From the NCBI RefSeq assembly GCF_017639205.1, contig NZ_CP071139.1, positions 8,958,917 to 9,022,916 of the forward strand: 64,000 bases of DNA. The letters run 5' to 3'. Under the pieces are notes generated by a model that ran no database searches, was not told the origin of the DNA, and saw only the letters and a program-made list of their open reading frames with translations. The stretch comes from Streptomyces nojiriensis (GTDB taxonomy: Bacteria > Actinomycetota > Actinomycetes > Streptomycetales > Streptomycetaceae). Shown in pieces: positions 51,349-61,733 of the stretch (position 1 is its first letter; the number at the start of each line of letters is the position of its first letter). Made by a program: the position numbers and the translations under genes.

Positions 51349-52788
51349 ATGCGCGCTGAGACGTCACCGGCCGCAAGGAGGGCGGGGGCCTTCGCCGCGG
51401 TCGCCGTCGCGCTGTTCTGTATCCAGCTCGACTTCTTCGCCCTCAACCTCGCCATCCCCGAGATCGCGGCGGAACTCGGCGTCACCGTCTCGGCCGCGCA
51501 GTGGACCCTGTCCGCCTACATGCTCGCCATCGGCTGCTTCTTCATCATCGGCGGCCGGGTGGGAGACGTCTTCGGCCGGCGCGGCAGTCTGCTCGCCGGG
51601 ATCGCCCTGTTCGCGGCCGGTTCCGCGGGCTGCGCGCTGGCACCGGGCCTGGGCCCGCTGGTGGCCGCCCGGATCGTGCAGGGGGTGGGCGCGGCGTTCG
51701 TCTTCCCGGTGTCCGTGTCCGTGATCACCAACACCTTCCCCGCCGAGTCCCGTGCCGCAGCCCTCGGCGCGGTGTTCGGCGTCGCGAACATCGGGACCGC
51801 GCTCGGGCCCTTCGTGGGCGGCGGGTTCACCGAAGGCCCCGGCTGGCGCTGGATCTTCTGGCTGATGGCACCGCTGAGCCTGCTCTCGCTCCTGACCGCC
51901 CTGGTGTACGTACCCGACTCGCGCGACACCTCGGCACCCCGCCGGCTCGACCTTGCCGGCTGCGCCCTGATCGTGTGCTCGCTGGCCGCGCTCACCCTGG
52001 CCGTCGAACGCGGGGACGCCTGGGGCTGGGGGAGCGCCCGTACCCTCCTGTGCTTCGCGCTGGCCGTGACGGCCGGCGCCCTGTTCCCGGTACGCGAACG
52101 GCACGCCCGCCACCCCCTGGTCGATCTGCGGCTCCTGCACAACGTCCCGTACGTCCTGGTGACCGGGATGGGCTCGCTCGCGAACATGGGCTACGGCGTC
52201 ACCGTCTTCCTCGCCACCCTCTACCTCCAGGACGTACGCGGGCTCTCGCCCCTCCTGGCGGGCACGGTGTTCCTGGCCCCGGCCCTGCTGGTCGCGGTCA
52301 GCGGCCCGCTCGGCGCGCGCCTGGGCCGGCACATGCGGCCGACCGCGGTCATGGCGCTCGCCGGCGCGATCGCGGGCACCGGAATGTACGCGCTGGCCGG
52401 GGCCGGCGCGTGGTGGCTGTACGTGCCGGTGTTCGCGTGGTGCGGCCTGGGCCTCGGGCTGGGCTGGACCTACTCCGGCGTGGCGACCCAGCAGGTCGTC
52501 GCACCGGAGCGGGCGGGGGAGGCCTCGGGCGTACTGCTGACGTTCCTGGTCACGCTGGGCGCGATCGCCCTCGCCGGGACGGCGGCGGCGATCTCCGCGA
52601 TGACCCCGCAGCACCCGCCCGAGGACGTCTACGACGCGATCCTGCGGCTGGGCGGGGTGGTCATCGTCGCGGCGGCGGCGGCCGTCATGGCCGTACGCCA
52701 CCGGCTCGTGGTGCTCGGCAGGATCCCGCCCCTGTCCCTGCGGGCGGACGCCGCCGCCGCCGCGCGGGAGCCGGGCCGCCGGCCCTGA
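51349..52788 (+). CDS. MFS drug-type exporter, DHA2 (14-helix) family
   Basis: A protein of 479 residues; the ATG is preceded by GAGAGG. Twelve to fourteen hydrophobic helices are visible. Diagnostic pieces are DFFALNLAIPEIAAELGVTV with SAAQWTLSAYMLAIGCFFII (helices 1-2), GGRVGDVFGRRGSLLAG (MFS motif A), RIVQGVGAAFVFPVSVSVI (motif B) and LGPFVGGGFTEGPGWRWIFW (motif C, antiporter signature). It should export a small hydrophobic compound by proton antiport. It stands alone after a repeat array, with no regulator next to it. Confidence 0.88.
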   Translation: MRAETSPAARRAGAFAAVAVALFCIQLDFFALNLAIPEIAAELGVTVSAAQWTLSAYMLAIGCFFIIGGRVGDVFGRRGSLLAGIALFAAGSAGCALAPGLGPLVAARIVQGVGAAFVFPVSVSVITNTFPAESRAAALGAVFGVANIGTALGPFVGGGFTEGPGWRWIFWLMAPLSLLSLLTALVYVPDSRDTSAPRRLDLAGCALIVCSLAALTLAVERGDAWGWGSARTLLCFALAVTAGALFPVRERHARHPLVDLRLLHNVPYVLVTGMGSLANMGYGVTVFLATLYLQDVRGLSPLLAGTVFLAPALLVAVSGPLGARLGRHMRPTAVMALAGAIAGTGMYALAGAGAWWLYVPVFAWCGLGLGLGWTYSGVATQQVVAPERAGEASGVLLTFLVTLGAIALAGTAAAISAMTPQHPPEDVYDAILRLGGVVIVAAAAAVMAVRHRLVVLGRIPPLSLRADAAAAAREPGRRP

Positions 52789-52867
52789 CGGCGCGTCCGC
52801 CCCGACCGCCCCCGCCCGCTTCCGCCGCCCCGCCGCACTCACCGCCCGGCACGCACCGGCCGCCGCT

Positions 52868-52962
52868 GCCGCCGCCTTGCTGATCTCCCGGTCGGAGGTC
52901 TCGACGAGGCCGTCGGTGAAGAGCATCAGGACGTCGCCGGGGCGCAGGTTGCCGCGGGCCGC
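52868..52962 (-). pseudogene. SpoIIE-type phosphatase, C-terminal scrap
   Basis: GNLRPGDVLMLFTDGLVETS and DREISKAAAAAA on the minus strand are the conserved LxxGDxLLLFTDGLVE end of PP2C/SpoIIE phosphatases. Only about 32 residues remain. Confidence 0.55.
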
Positions 52963-54310
52963 AGCCGCGGGCGCGTACGGCCGGCGGGCTCCGGGCGGTT
53001 ACGCGTTCCCGGCCCGCGTCCCGCGCACGGAGCCCGCGCACGCAGAACACCGAGGGCACCCGGCCGCCGGGCACCACACCCCCGCACCCCCGTCCGCACC
53101 CCCGCCCGAACGACCGCCCCGCCGAGGTCTGCGCCGCCGGGGCCTTGCCGGTGGGGGCGGCCACCACCGGTCCCGGTCCCGGTGGTGGCGAGGCGGGACG
53201 CGCTGCGGACGGTGCGCGGGATCACGCGGGACTGCCGTCCCCGCCGGCCGAACTCCCTGGTGGGGCGCACCCGTTCGGGACACCGTCCGGGCTGTCGTCG
53301 CCGGATGCCCGAAGCTCCCGGGAAGTCCGCCGCCGCGATGACCGCCTGGCAGGAAGGGCCGGCCCCCCGGGGGGCCGCCTGCGCCGCGCGATCGCCGAGC
53401 GAACCCGCCCCCGCACCCCGACAGCCCGGGGGGGACGCGCCGCCGCGCGTACTGGACGTCGCCGCGGCGACGGCGGCGACGGCGTGCGCCGCACCGCCCG
53501 CGGGCACCACGTCACCATCGCAGGCCGCCCTGCCCGCCGCCGCGCCCGCCCTGCCCGCCGCCGCGCCCGCCCTGCCCGCCGCCGCGCCCGCCCTGCCCGC
53601 CGCCGCGGCCGGGCGGGCCGCGGCGCCCGGATTGACGGAGCCGATCACCTGTCGGCGGGCCGGCGTGGCCGCGCCGTCGGCCGGATCCGCTGACGCGGAT
53701 CCGGCGTGGTCCTGTGCCACACCTTCCTCCGGTACTTGAACGGCGTGTCGGGGACATTCGCCGCGATCCCCGCCCCGCTGAAGCGCGGCGGGCCGTTCCC
53801 GGCGACGGCGGCCCTGAACGCCGCCGTCCGCGGGACGGACCCCGCCGCCGCGCCGTCCGCGCCCGGCACTACGGCATCCGCGCCTTCTGCGGCTGTGTCA
53901 CCGGCGGCGCGCGGACGCACGGCCCGGCGTTCCACGCCGGCCTCGAGCGACCGGAGCCCGCCACCGGCGCCCGCCCGCTCTGCATGCGTACGGCGAGGTT
54001 CTTGCGGCTGACGGCACGCAACGGGCCACCCGGGGCCGGACGTCCGGCTCCGTACACGGTCCGGACCTGATCACGGCGGCCTTCCTGTAATCCTGCGATC
54101 CTGCGCTCCGCGGTACAGGCGCGGGAACAGCAGGGAACGCTCCCGCTCCCGCCGGGCCGGGTGGACAGGAGCGGGCAGTGCCGGACAGTCACCGGCCCCG
54201 CAGGGCCTGGAGAGTGGACACCGCCGGGCACGAGTCTGTGCCCCATGAAGGCCGCACCTGCCCGGGCGGCCGGCACGAGACCCGTATCCGCACTCCCGGG
54301 AGCATCCGCC
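52963..54310. other. 1.3-kb stretch without a recognised gene
   Basis: Frames are open on both strands but Ala/Pro/Arg-rich and unconserved. It includes a 21-bp tandem array (53528-53605). A rightward frame at about 53870-54050 has RHYGIRAFCGCVTGGARTHG, possibly part of a lost gene. Confidence 0.35.
53528..53605. repeat. 21-bp tandem repeat, about 3.7 copies
   Basis: The unit contains CCCTGCCCGCCGCCGCG and repeats exactly from 53528 to about 53605. Translation gives an Ala/Pro repeat of no evident meaning. Confidence 0.75.
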
Positions 54311-54828
54311 ATGACGTCCCGCGCCCTGCGCACCCTCACCGTGCTCACCGCCACCGCCACTGCCGGCGCCGCTCTTTGCGTCACCGGCTCCACCGCCTAT
54401 GCCGCCCAGGACACCGGGCGGCGCGTGCCGGGGATCGCCGCCGCCTGGACCCGTGCCTGGAACGGCACCGATCCCCGGGCGCTCGGCGCCCTGTTCACCG
54501 CCGACGGCACCTACACCGACGGGGCCGTCGGCGTCACCTTCCGCGGCCGCACCGAGATCGCGGGGTGGAAGGCCCGCGCCGGCACCCTCATCGACAACGT
54601 CCGTGTCACCGTGCGCAGCACCCGCCTCGACGGTGACCGCATCACCGTCCGGGCCGTCTACTCCGGCATCTCAAGGGCGCGCCCAGGTCCTTCGCCGTGC
54701 CGATGACCACCCGGCTCGGCCTGGACGGCAGTCACTGCCGGATCGCCTCGGATGAGGACCGCTACAGCCTGGCCGCCGTCCTCGCCCAGTCCGGCCTGCC
54801 CGCCGGCTGGACCCCGCCCGCCGTCTGA
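54311..54828 (+). pseudogene. secreted SnoaL/SgcJ-type NTF2-like protein, one-base frameshift
   Basis: ATG at 54311. The signal peptide is about residues 1-32 (LTVLTATATAGAALCVTGST). An NTF2-like domain follows: GIAAAWTRAWNGTDPRALGA, LFTADGTYTDGAVGVTFRGR, AGWKARAGTLIDNVRVTVRS. Near 54668 a missing C (GGCATC for GGCCATC) shifts the frame; restoring it gives HLKGAPRSFAVPMTTRLGLD and ends GWTPPAV at 54828, 172 residues in all. Of the same type as the one-base losses at 58-64 kb, so the gene is probably intact in the cell. Function: extracytoplasmic, unknown. Confidence 0.65.
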
Positions 54829-54857
54829 CGCCGGCCGCCAGGGCCGCCGTACGCACC

Positions 54858-55250
54858 TCAGCGGCCGCGGCGCCCGCCCCGGTGCAGCGCGAGCCCGGCG
54901 GCGGCGCTTACGGCGGCGGTTACGGCGGCGGCGGTTACGGCGGTGGCGGTGCCGGCCGTCATGAAGCCGTTGCGTGAGCGCCAGGACAGCACCGACCAGC
55001 GGGACTGCGCGGACAGCAGCGAGCCCGTGCTGAGCCAGGAGCCGGCGGAGAGCGCGGACAGGCAGGAGCCGAGGGAGGCGGCCGAGAGTGTGCAGCCCAC
55101 GGAGCCGACCGACAGTACCGAGCCCACGGAGCCGATCGAGAGCACCGACCCCACCGAGCCGATGGACAGCACCGAGTCCTTCGACCAGAGGGACAGAAGG
55201 GAACCGTCCCTGCGCCGCCACGGGTCCGTCCATGCACGAGATCCGGTCAC
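54858..55250 (-). CDS. membrane protein with SVLSIGSVG repeats
   Basis: A protein of about 130 residues from the GTG at 55250. Residues about 25-95 are a run of a short repeat (SVLSIGSVG, SVLSIGSVG, SVLSVGSVG, then TLSAASLGS, CLSALSAGS, WLSTGSLLS). A single hydrophobic helix follows (GTATAVTAAAVTAAVSAAAG) with a basic end. The repeats could stack as a beta solenoid. Similar Ser/Leu/Gly repeat proteins occur in Streptomyces without known function. The gene lies just beside the tRNA at 55302. Confidence 0.55.
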   Translation of the reverse strand: MTGSRAWTDPWRRRDGSLLSLWSKDSVLSIGSVGSVLSIGSVGSVLSVGSVGCTLSAASLGSCLSALSAGSWLSTGSLLSAQSRWSVLSWRSRNGFMTAGTATAVTAAAVTAAVSAAAGLALHRGGRRGR

Positions 55251-55301
55251 GGGCCCATCCTGGCAGGGAAGGGGGCCGTGGGGGAGGGGTACTCGCCGGG
55301 C

Positions 55302-55375
55302 GGAGCCGGCCGGAATCGAACCGGCGTCCTCGCGGTGTTGGAGACCGCGCGCGTCGACCTCTGCGCTACGGCTCC
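55302..55375 (-). tRNA. atypical tRNA, anticodon CCA (Trp)
   Basis: On the minus strand: acceptor GGAGCCG pairs perfectly with CGGCTCC; D region GCGC-AGAGGTCGAC-GCGC; anticodon arm GCGGT-CTCCAAC-ACCGC (anticodon CCA); T arm GCCGG-TTCGATT-CCGGC. No CCA end is encoded. Apart from the anticodon arm and acceptor it is almost the same as the tRNA-like gene at 16681, which suggests a common origin. It differs from the usual bacterial tRNA-Trp body (AGGGGCG acceptor), so it is likely an additional, special tRNA. Confidence 0.75.
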
Positions 55376-55653
55376 GCCCGCCCCGGGATCGTACCGGTGC
55401 CGCACACCCCCAGACCGCCCCCCCGGCACGGCACCCCCCCGGCACGGCACCCCCCGCCACGGCCCCCCGCCACGGCCCCCGGTAGGGCTTCCGGGGGGTG
55501 TGTCGTGTTCTTCCGGACAGCCGCACCGCAGAACGTCCGATTATCGACCCCTTGGGAGGGAACGCCGCGTGCGTTCCCGTCGGTTCACCGGAGGGAACCG
55601 GGTCGGGCCCGCACGACTCGCCCCGGCCGGCAGACCGATGGCAAGGAGAAACC

Positions 55654-56775
55654 GTGCGCATACTCTTCACCGGACCGGCCGCGGCCGGTCACCTCTTCCC
55701 GATGATCCCGACCGCGCAGGCCTTGCGTGCCGCCGGCCACGAGGTGCTGTTCGCGGGCTCGCAGCCGCTCGGCCCGCTCCGCGAGAGCGGTTTCCCGATC
55801 GTCGAGATCGGCGACGGCCGCAGCATCCGGGACGTCTTCGAGCAGTCCACGGACCAAGAAGTGCGCTACGTCGCACCGGACCTGACCACGGACCAGATCC
55901 TCGACAGGGCGGCCCACGGCTTCGCGCTCGTCTCCCGCTCCACCGTGGACGGCCTGCTGGAGGCCGCCGACAGCTGGCGTCCCGACCTGCTGGTCTACGA
56001 CTCCTTCCAGGCCTCGGCCCCGCTGGTCGCGGCCAAGCTCAAGATCCCGTCGGTGGTCCACAACTTCGGTGTCACCTCCGGCCTGGACATGGTGGCCCGG
56101 CTCGCCGCCAACTTCACCGAGGCGTACGGGACGTACGGGGTGGCCGGCCCGGCCGAGCCCACCGCGCTGAACATCGTCCCCGCCTCGCTCGGCGGCGACC
56201 CGGGCGGCCTGCGCGTGCGCTACCTCCCCTACAACGGCGGCGGCACCGTCCCCGCCGGGCTGCTCCGGCGCGCCGGCCGTCCGCGCGTCGCCGTCACCCT
56301 GGGCACCGTGCTGACCGAGCTGGACGGCGTCCGCGCCATCGTCGGTCTGATCGAGGCCGCCGCGTCGGTGGACGCCGAGTTCCTGCTCGCCGTCGGCGAC
56401 GCGGACCTCGGCCCGCTGGGCACCCTCCCCGACAACGTCCGCCCGCTGCCCTGGGTCCCGCTCGCCGAGCTGCTGACCGCCTCCGACGCACTGGTCCACC
56501 ACGGCGGCTCCGGCACCCTGCTCACCGCCCTGCAGGCCGGCCTGCCCCAGCTCCTGCTGCCCCAGGGCGCCGACCACTTCGCCAACGCCGACGCGCTCAC
56601 CGCCACCGGCGCCGCCCTGCGTTCCGCCTCCGACGCCGTCGACGCCCCGCTGCTGACCCGCCTCACCGCCGACCCGGCCCTGCGCGAGGCGGCCGCCCGC
56701 CTCCGCGCGGAGAACGCGGCCCTGCCGACCCCGGCCGAAACGGTCCCCGCCCTGGAGGCCCTGGCCGCCTCCTGA
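55654..56775 (+). CDS. GT-B glycosyltransferase of the macrolide/antibiotic type (GT1)
   Basis: A protein of 373 residues from the GTG at 55654 with AAGGAG upstream. The N-terminal acceptor domain opens RILFTGPAAAGHLFPMIPTA with the base-acting His near residue 13. The C-terminal donor domain has VAVTLGTVLTELDG, LPWVPLAELLTASDALVHHG and GGSGTLLTALQAGLPQLLLP (the HxGxGT donor motif), then GADHFANADAL. Such enzymes move an activated sugar (often a dTDP-deoxysugar) to a natural product. No sugar or polyketide genes are adjacent, so it may inactivate an antibiotic or decorate a product made elsewhere. Confidence 0.85.
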   Translation: MRILFTGPAAAGHLFPMIPTAQALRAAGHEVLFAGSQPLGPLRESGFPIVEIGDGRSIRDVFEQSTDQEVRYVAPDLTTDQILDRAAHGFALVSRSTVDGLLEAADSWRPDLLVYDSFQASAPLVAAKLKIPSVVHNFGVTSGLDMVARLAANFTEAYGTYGVAGPAEPTALNIVPASLGGDPGGLRVRYLPYNGGGTVPAGLLRRAGRPRVAVTLGTVLTELDGVRAIVGLIEAAASVDAEFLLAVGDADLGPLGTLPDNVRPLPWVPLAELLTASDALVHHGGSGTLLTALQAGLPQLLLPQGADHFANADALTATGAALRSASDAVDAPLLTRLTADPALREAAARLRAENAALPTPAETVPALEALAAS

Positions 56776-56910
56776 GGAGCGCATACCGGATCAGTACGGC
56801 CGCCGGGCCCGGCCGGGGACGGCCGTACAGACCCGGCGAGCGCGCACCCCTGCCCCCGACCGCGCCCCCGCCCGTACTCCTGCGGCGGGGGCCCATACGC
56901 GGCTTCGTGC

Positions 56911-57474
56911 TCAGCCCGCGACGCCGGCGCCCGGGGCGGGCAGGGGGGTGCGGGCGACCACGGCCATGAGTTCGAGCGGGAGTTCCGTGTCGTGCTGCCC
57001 GACGGTGAGGCCGATCCAGCGGCCGCGGTCCGGGACGGTCCACACCTGCATGCTGCAGGCGCACTGGGACAGGCTGCCGACCGGCTCCGGGACCCACTCC
57101 CCGTCGAAGCCGACCTCCAGGTACGGCCCAAGGTCCACGGTGAGCGGATCGCCCCAGCGCACCGTGAGGGCCGCGGCCAGAGTGCCGAGGACGGCGCTCA
57201 TCTGCGCGTCGGCCAGGTTCAGGGCCCGGTGGTACTCGTCGTCCCAGAAGTCCTCGCTCGCGCGCAGCACACGGACGCGGAAGTCCGGGCCGCCGTAGCC
57301 GGCGGCGTCCGCGAAGTCCGCCGCCGGGAAGGGCAGCGCGATCATCGCGTCGATGACCGGCAGGTATCGCCCGGGCGCCTCTTCCGGGACGGCCTCCGGC
57401 CCAACGGCCTCCGGCCCAACGGCCTCCGGCCCAACGGCCTCCGGTTCAGCGGCCTCCGGCTCGGCGGTGCTCAT
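56911..57474 (-). CDS. hypothetical protein with N-terminal GPEAV repeats
   Basis: A protein of 187 residues. Residues 4-33 are tandem PEAVG units (15-bp direct repeats at about 57390-57440). The rest is one globular domain: DAMIALPFPAADFADAAG, RVLRASEDFWDDEYHRALNL, LTVDLGPYLEVGFDGEWVPE, SQCACSMQVWTVPDRGRWIG, HDTELPLELMAVVARTPLP. It is probably cytoplasmic. I do not recognise the family. Confidence 0.6.
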   Translation of the reverse strand: MSTAEPEAAEPEAVGPEAVGPEAVGPEAVPEEAPGRYLPVIDAMIALPFPAADFADAAGYGGPDFRVRVLRASEDFWDDEYHRALNLADAQMSAVLGTLAAALTVRWGDPLTVDLGPYLEVGFDGEWVPEPVGSLSQCACSMQVWTVPDRGRWIGLTVGQHDTELPLELMAVVARTPLPAPGAGVAG

Positions 57475-57525
57475 GGCCGCAGGCTACGAGACCGCCCGGA
57501 CAACCCCCGCACCGGGCCCGGTGCC

Positions 57526-58277
57526 TCAGCCGCCGCTCAGGGTACGGCCGAGGAGGGGCAGCAGCCGGTCCCAGTGGCGCTGCAGCCCGGCGGGGTCGAA
57601 GGCGTCGGTGTCGGACATGGTGAAGCCGTGGACGGTGCCGGGGTAGACCTCGCAGGTGTGGCCGACACCCGCGGCGTCCAGGGCCCGTTCGAGCTCGCCG
57701 AGGGCCTCGGGCGTCATGTCGGATTCGGCGTGGCCGAGGTGGACCTGGGCGGTCAGCGTGGACAGGAGGCGGCGAAGGTCCTCGGGCCCGTCGGCGCCCA
57801 CGGGGCCGTGGAACGCGGCGACGGCGGCCACCAGGCCGGGGTGCGCCGCGGCGGTGCGCATCGCCAGGAGCCCGCCGATGCAGTAGCCGGTCACCGCGAC
57901 CGGGCCGGCCCCGACCTCGGACCGGGTGGTGAGGAACCTGAGGTAGGCGTCGGCATCGCTCAGGACACGTTCGGGGGTGTGCGCCTCGATCAGGGGCATC
58001 AGCCGGGCGAAGACCGCGGGCCGGGCCTCTTCCCCGATGTACTCGGGGAGGTCGATCACCGGTGCCGGGCCGTGCCGGTGGAAGAGGTTGGGGACGAGTA
58101 CGTAGTACCCGTGCCCGGCGAGTTCGAGGGCCATCTCCCGCAGTACGGGCCGGATGCCGAAGCCGTCCGGGTACATCAGCACCCCGGGTGCCGTTGCCGT
58201 CCGCCGCGGTCGGGGAAGGCGGCGAAAGCGTCGGCCGGGCCGTCAGGGGTGGGGATCGACAGGGTCGTGATGGGCAT
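57526..58277 (-). pseudogene. dienelactone hydrolase family protein (one-base frameshift)
   Basis: From the ATG at 58277 (GGAGA upstream) it reads MPITTLSIPTPDGPADAFAA, then with one missing G in a GGGG run near 58187 continues VLMYPDGFGIRPVLREMALE. The catalytic triad is present: VTGYCIGGLLAM with the nucleophile Cys, HAESDMTPEAL with Asp, and YPGTVHGFTMSD with His. Restored length is 250 residues. Enzymes of this family hydrolyse lactones or small esters. The lesion looks like a sequencing error. Confidence 0.7.
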
Positions 58278-58717
58278 GAGTTGTCTCCGTCGTGGTCGGT
58301 AAGGCCGATGTGGCGAGCCTGTGGTCGAACACGGCGGAGGCGGAGCTCGGGCGGCGGCGCGGGCTCCTCGCCCGGACCGGGAGTCCGCACCGGCCCGTAC
58401 GGCGCTCAGCGGAGCACCGGGTCACCGATCCGTGTGTGGCGCGATGCCGTCCCGGGAGTCATGGTCGCCCACCCTAGCCGCCGGGCGGCTCCGTTCGCGA
58501 GGAGGATTCGGGGGTTCCCCGGCCAACTCCCCGGATCCCGGGCCCGGTCGGCGCTCCCGGCCCCGCGGCGGGCGGCCCGGCTCCCGGTGGCCGGAACTCG
58601 CCCGGGGCGGGTGAACAAAGAGCTACGTGCTGGTAACTTACGCGAGTTGATCAAGGTCGGGGTGTGGCCGGCCACGCTCCCGGCCCGAGCCACCCCCACC
58701 CCAGTCAAGGAACCACA
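58278..58717. other. 440-bp intergenic region
   Basis: No gene recognised. It holds the divergent promoters of the dienelactone hydrolase and the phospholipase. AGGTTAC-like and AACTTACG elements near 58635 could belong to the latter. Confidence 0.3.
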
Positions 58718-60321
58718 TTGGCACGCACCGTCGCTGCGGCGGCCCTCGTCCCCACCACGGCCCTCGCACTCGGCCTCTCCCTCCTCGGCGCCGCCCCCGC
58801 GTCCGCCGCGGACGCCCCCACACCGCACCTGGACTCCGTCGAGCAGACCCTGCGCCAGGTCTCGCCGGGCCTGGAGGGCTCGGTGTGGGAGCGCACCGCC
58901 GGCAACCGGCTCGGCTCCTCCGTCCCCGGCGGCGCCGACTGGCTGCTGCAGACCCCCGGCTGCTGGGGCGACCCGGCGTGCGCGGAGCGGCCCGGATCGC
59001 GCCGTCTCCTGGAGAAGATGCGCCAGGACATCGCCGGCGCCCGCGAGACGGTGGACATATCGACGCTCGCGCCCTTCCCCAACGGCGGCTACCAGGAGGC
59101 GATCGTCGCGGGCCTGAAGGAGGCCGTGCAGAAGGGCGGCCGGCTGAAGGTGCGCGTCATGGTGGGCGCCGCGCCCGTCTACCACTCCACGGTGATCCCG
59201 TCGTCCTACCGCGACGAGCTGCTCGCGAAGCTGGGCCCGGCCGCCGCGGGCGCCATCACCCTGAACGTGGCCTCGATGACCACCTCCAAGACCGCGTTCT
59301 CCTGGAACCACTCCAAGCTGGTCGTCGTGGACGGCACCTCGGTGATCACCGCGGCATCAACAGCTGGAAGGACGACTACCTGGAGACCTCGCACCCGGTC
59401 GCCGACGTCGACCTCGCGCTGACCGGGCCCGCCGCGGGCTCCGCGGGCCGCTACCTGGACTCCCTGTGGGACTGGACCTGCCGCAACAGGAGCAACTGGG
59501 CCTCGGTCTGGTTCGCCGCCTCGCCCGGCGCGGACTGCATGCCCTCCCTGCCCAGGCCCGCCGCCCCGGCGGGCGGCGGGGACGTGCCCGCGCTCGCCGT
59601 CGGCGGCCTCGGCGTGGGCATCCGCCAGAGCGACCCCGCCTCCTCCTTCCGCCCCGTCCTGCCCACGGCCGGCGACACCAAGTGCGGGATCGGGGTCCAC
59701 GACAACACCAACGCCGACCGGGACTACGACACCGTCAACCCGGAGGAGAGCGCCCTGCGCGCCCTGGTCTCCAGCGCGACCTCGCACATCGAGATCTCCC
59801 AGCAGGACGTGCACGCCACCTGCCCGCCCCTGCCCCGCTACGACGTGCGCCTCTACGACGCCCTCGCCGCCAAGCTCGTCTCCGGCGTGAAGGTCCGCAT
59901 CGTCGTCAGCGACCCGGCCAACCGCGGCACGATCGGCAGCGGCGGCTACTCCCAGATCAAGTCGCTCAACGAGGTCAGCGACGCCCTGCGCGGCCGCGTG
60001 GCGGCCCTGACCGGTGACGGCGGCCGGGCGCGCACCGCGATGTGCGAGAACCTCCAGCTGGCCACCTTCCGCGCGTCCGACCGGCCCACCTGGGCGGACG
60101 GCAAGCCCTACGCCCAGCACCACAAGCTGGTCTCGGTCGACGGATCCGCCTTCTACGTCGGCTCCAAGAACCTCTACCCCTCCTGGCTCCAGGACTTCGG
60201 GTACGTCGTCGAGAGCCCGGCCGCGGCCGGACAGATCAAGAGCGACCTGCTGGACCCGCAGTGGCGCTACTCCCAGGCCACCGCGACGTACGACTGGGCC
60301 CGCGGCCTCTGCCAGGCCTGA
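58718..60321 (+). pseudogene. secreted phospholipase D-type enzyme (one-base frameshift)
   Basis: Start TTG at 58718 with AAGGAACC upstream. The signal peptide is residues 1-34 (LVPTTALALGLSLLGAAPAS). Two HKD motifs: NHSKLVVVDGTSVI near residue 197 and QHHKLVSVDGSAFYVGSKN near 470, the pair needed for phosphodiester transfer. One missing G (GCGGC for GGCGGC) near 59353 separates the frames. Corrected length is 534 residues, the usual size for Streptomyces extracellular PLD. It would hydrolyse phospholipid head groups outside the cell. Probably intact in the organism. Confidence 0.75.
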
Positions 60322-60329
60322 CACCCCCG

Positions 60330-60540
60330 GCCCCCGGCCCCCGGCCCCCGGCCCCGGCCCCCAGGCCCCAGGCCACCGGGCCCCAGGCCTCCCGCCCCCG
60401 CCGTCCCGGCCTCCGGGCCCCGGCTCCCCGCCCCGCCGCGCCGGCCCCTGCCGCCGGGCGCGGCGGGGCGGCCCCGTACCCCCGTACCCCCGTACCCCGT
60501 ACCCCCGTACCCCCGTACCCCGTACCCCGTACCCCGGGGC
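60330..60540. repeat. C-rich short tandem repeats between PLD and monooxygenase genes
   Basis: GGCCCCC units run from about 60330 to 60375. CCCCGTAC repeats about nine times between 60470 and 60535. The A of the following gene is about 100 bases on. Confidence 0.7.
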
Positions 60541-60640
60541 CGCCGTGCCCCGGCCCCGCGCCGGGCGGGAATACCCCGGGCGCACCCCCCGTTCCCAGTG
60601 TGGTTGAATCATCAACAATCTTGGAAGGGGATGGGAAGCC

Positions 60641-61733
60641 ATGCAGTTCGGGATCTTCACCGTCGGCGACGTCACGGCCGACCCGACGACCGGACGCGTG
60701 CCCGGCGAGCACGAGCGCATCAAGGCGATGCTCGCCATCGCACAGAAGGCGAGGAAGTCGGCCTCGACGTCTTCGCCACCGGCGAGCACCACAACCCGCC
60801 GTTCGTCCCCTCCTCGCCGACCACGATGCTCGGCTACATCGCCGCACGCACCGAGCACCTGATCCTGTCCACCTCGACGACACTGATCACCACCAACGAC
60901 CCGGTGAAGATCGCCGAGGACTTCGCGATGCTCCAGCACGTCGCGGACGGCCGCGTCGACCTCATGACGGGCCGCGGCAACACCGGACCGGTCTACCCTG
61001 GTTCGGCAAGGACATCCGCGACGGCATCGACCTCGCCATCGAGAACTACGCCCTGCTGCGCCGCCTGTGGGACGAGGACACCGTCACCTGGAAGGGCAAG
61101 TTCCGCACCCCGCTGCAGTCCTTCACCTCCACCCCGCGCCCCCTCGACAACGTCGCGCCCTTCGTCTGGCACGGCTCCATCCGCTCCCCGGAGATCGCCG
61201 AACAGGCCGCCTACTACGGCGACGGCTTCTTCCACAACAACATCTTCTGGCCCGCCTCCCACACCGAGCAGATGGTCCGCCTCTACCGGAGCGCTACGCC
61301 CACTACGGCCACGGCACCCCCGAACAGGCCATCGTCGGACTCGGCGGCCAGGTCTTCATGCGCAAGAACTCCCAGGACGCGGTACGCGAGTTCCGCCCCT
61401 ACTTCGACAACGCACCGTCTACGGCCACGGCCCGTCCCTGGAGGAGTTCACCTCCCAGACACCGCTGACCGTCGGCTCGCCCCAGCAGGTCATCGAACGC
61501 ACCCTGTCCTTCCGCGACTACGCCGGCGACTACCAGCGCCAGCTGTTCCTGATGGACCACGCGGGCCTGCCCCTGAAGACCGTCCTGGAACAGCTCGACC
61601 TCCTGGCGAAGAGGTCGTACCCGTCCTGCGCAAGGAGTTCGCGAACCTGCGCCCGGCCGGCGTACCGGACGCCCGACCCACCCGCCCGCGTGGCGGCCGC
61701 CCGGCAGGCCCGAAGGAGCGGACCCAGGCATGA
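60641..61733 (+). pseudogene. CE1758-type FMN-dependent luciferase-like monooxygenase (five one-base deletions)
   Basis: From the ATG at 60641 (GAAGGGG upstream) the product starts MQFGIFTVGDVTADPTTGRV. Five single-base losses (about 60757, 61001, 61290, 61417, 61612) split it; correcting all five gives 365 residues without stop. It includes EVGLDVFATGEHHNPPF, STSTTLITTNDPVKIAEDFA, HVADGRVDLMTGRGNTGPVY, WPASHTEQMVRLYRERYAHY and PLTVGSPQQVIERTLSFRDY. It is a luciferase-like flavin monooxygenase that takes reduced FMN from its partner. Stop overlaps the next start (ATGA). Confidence 0.75.
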
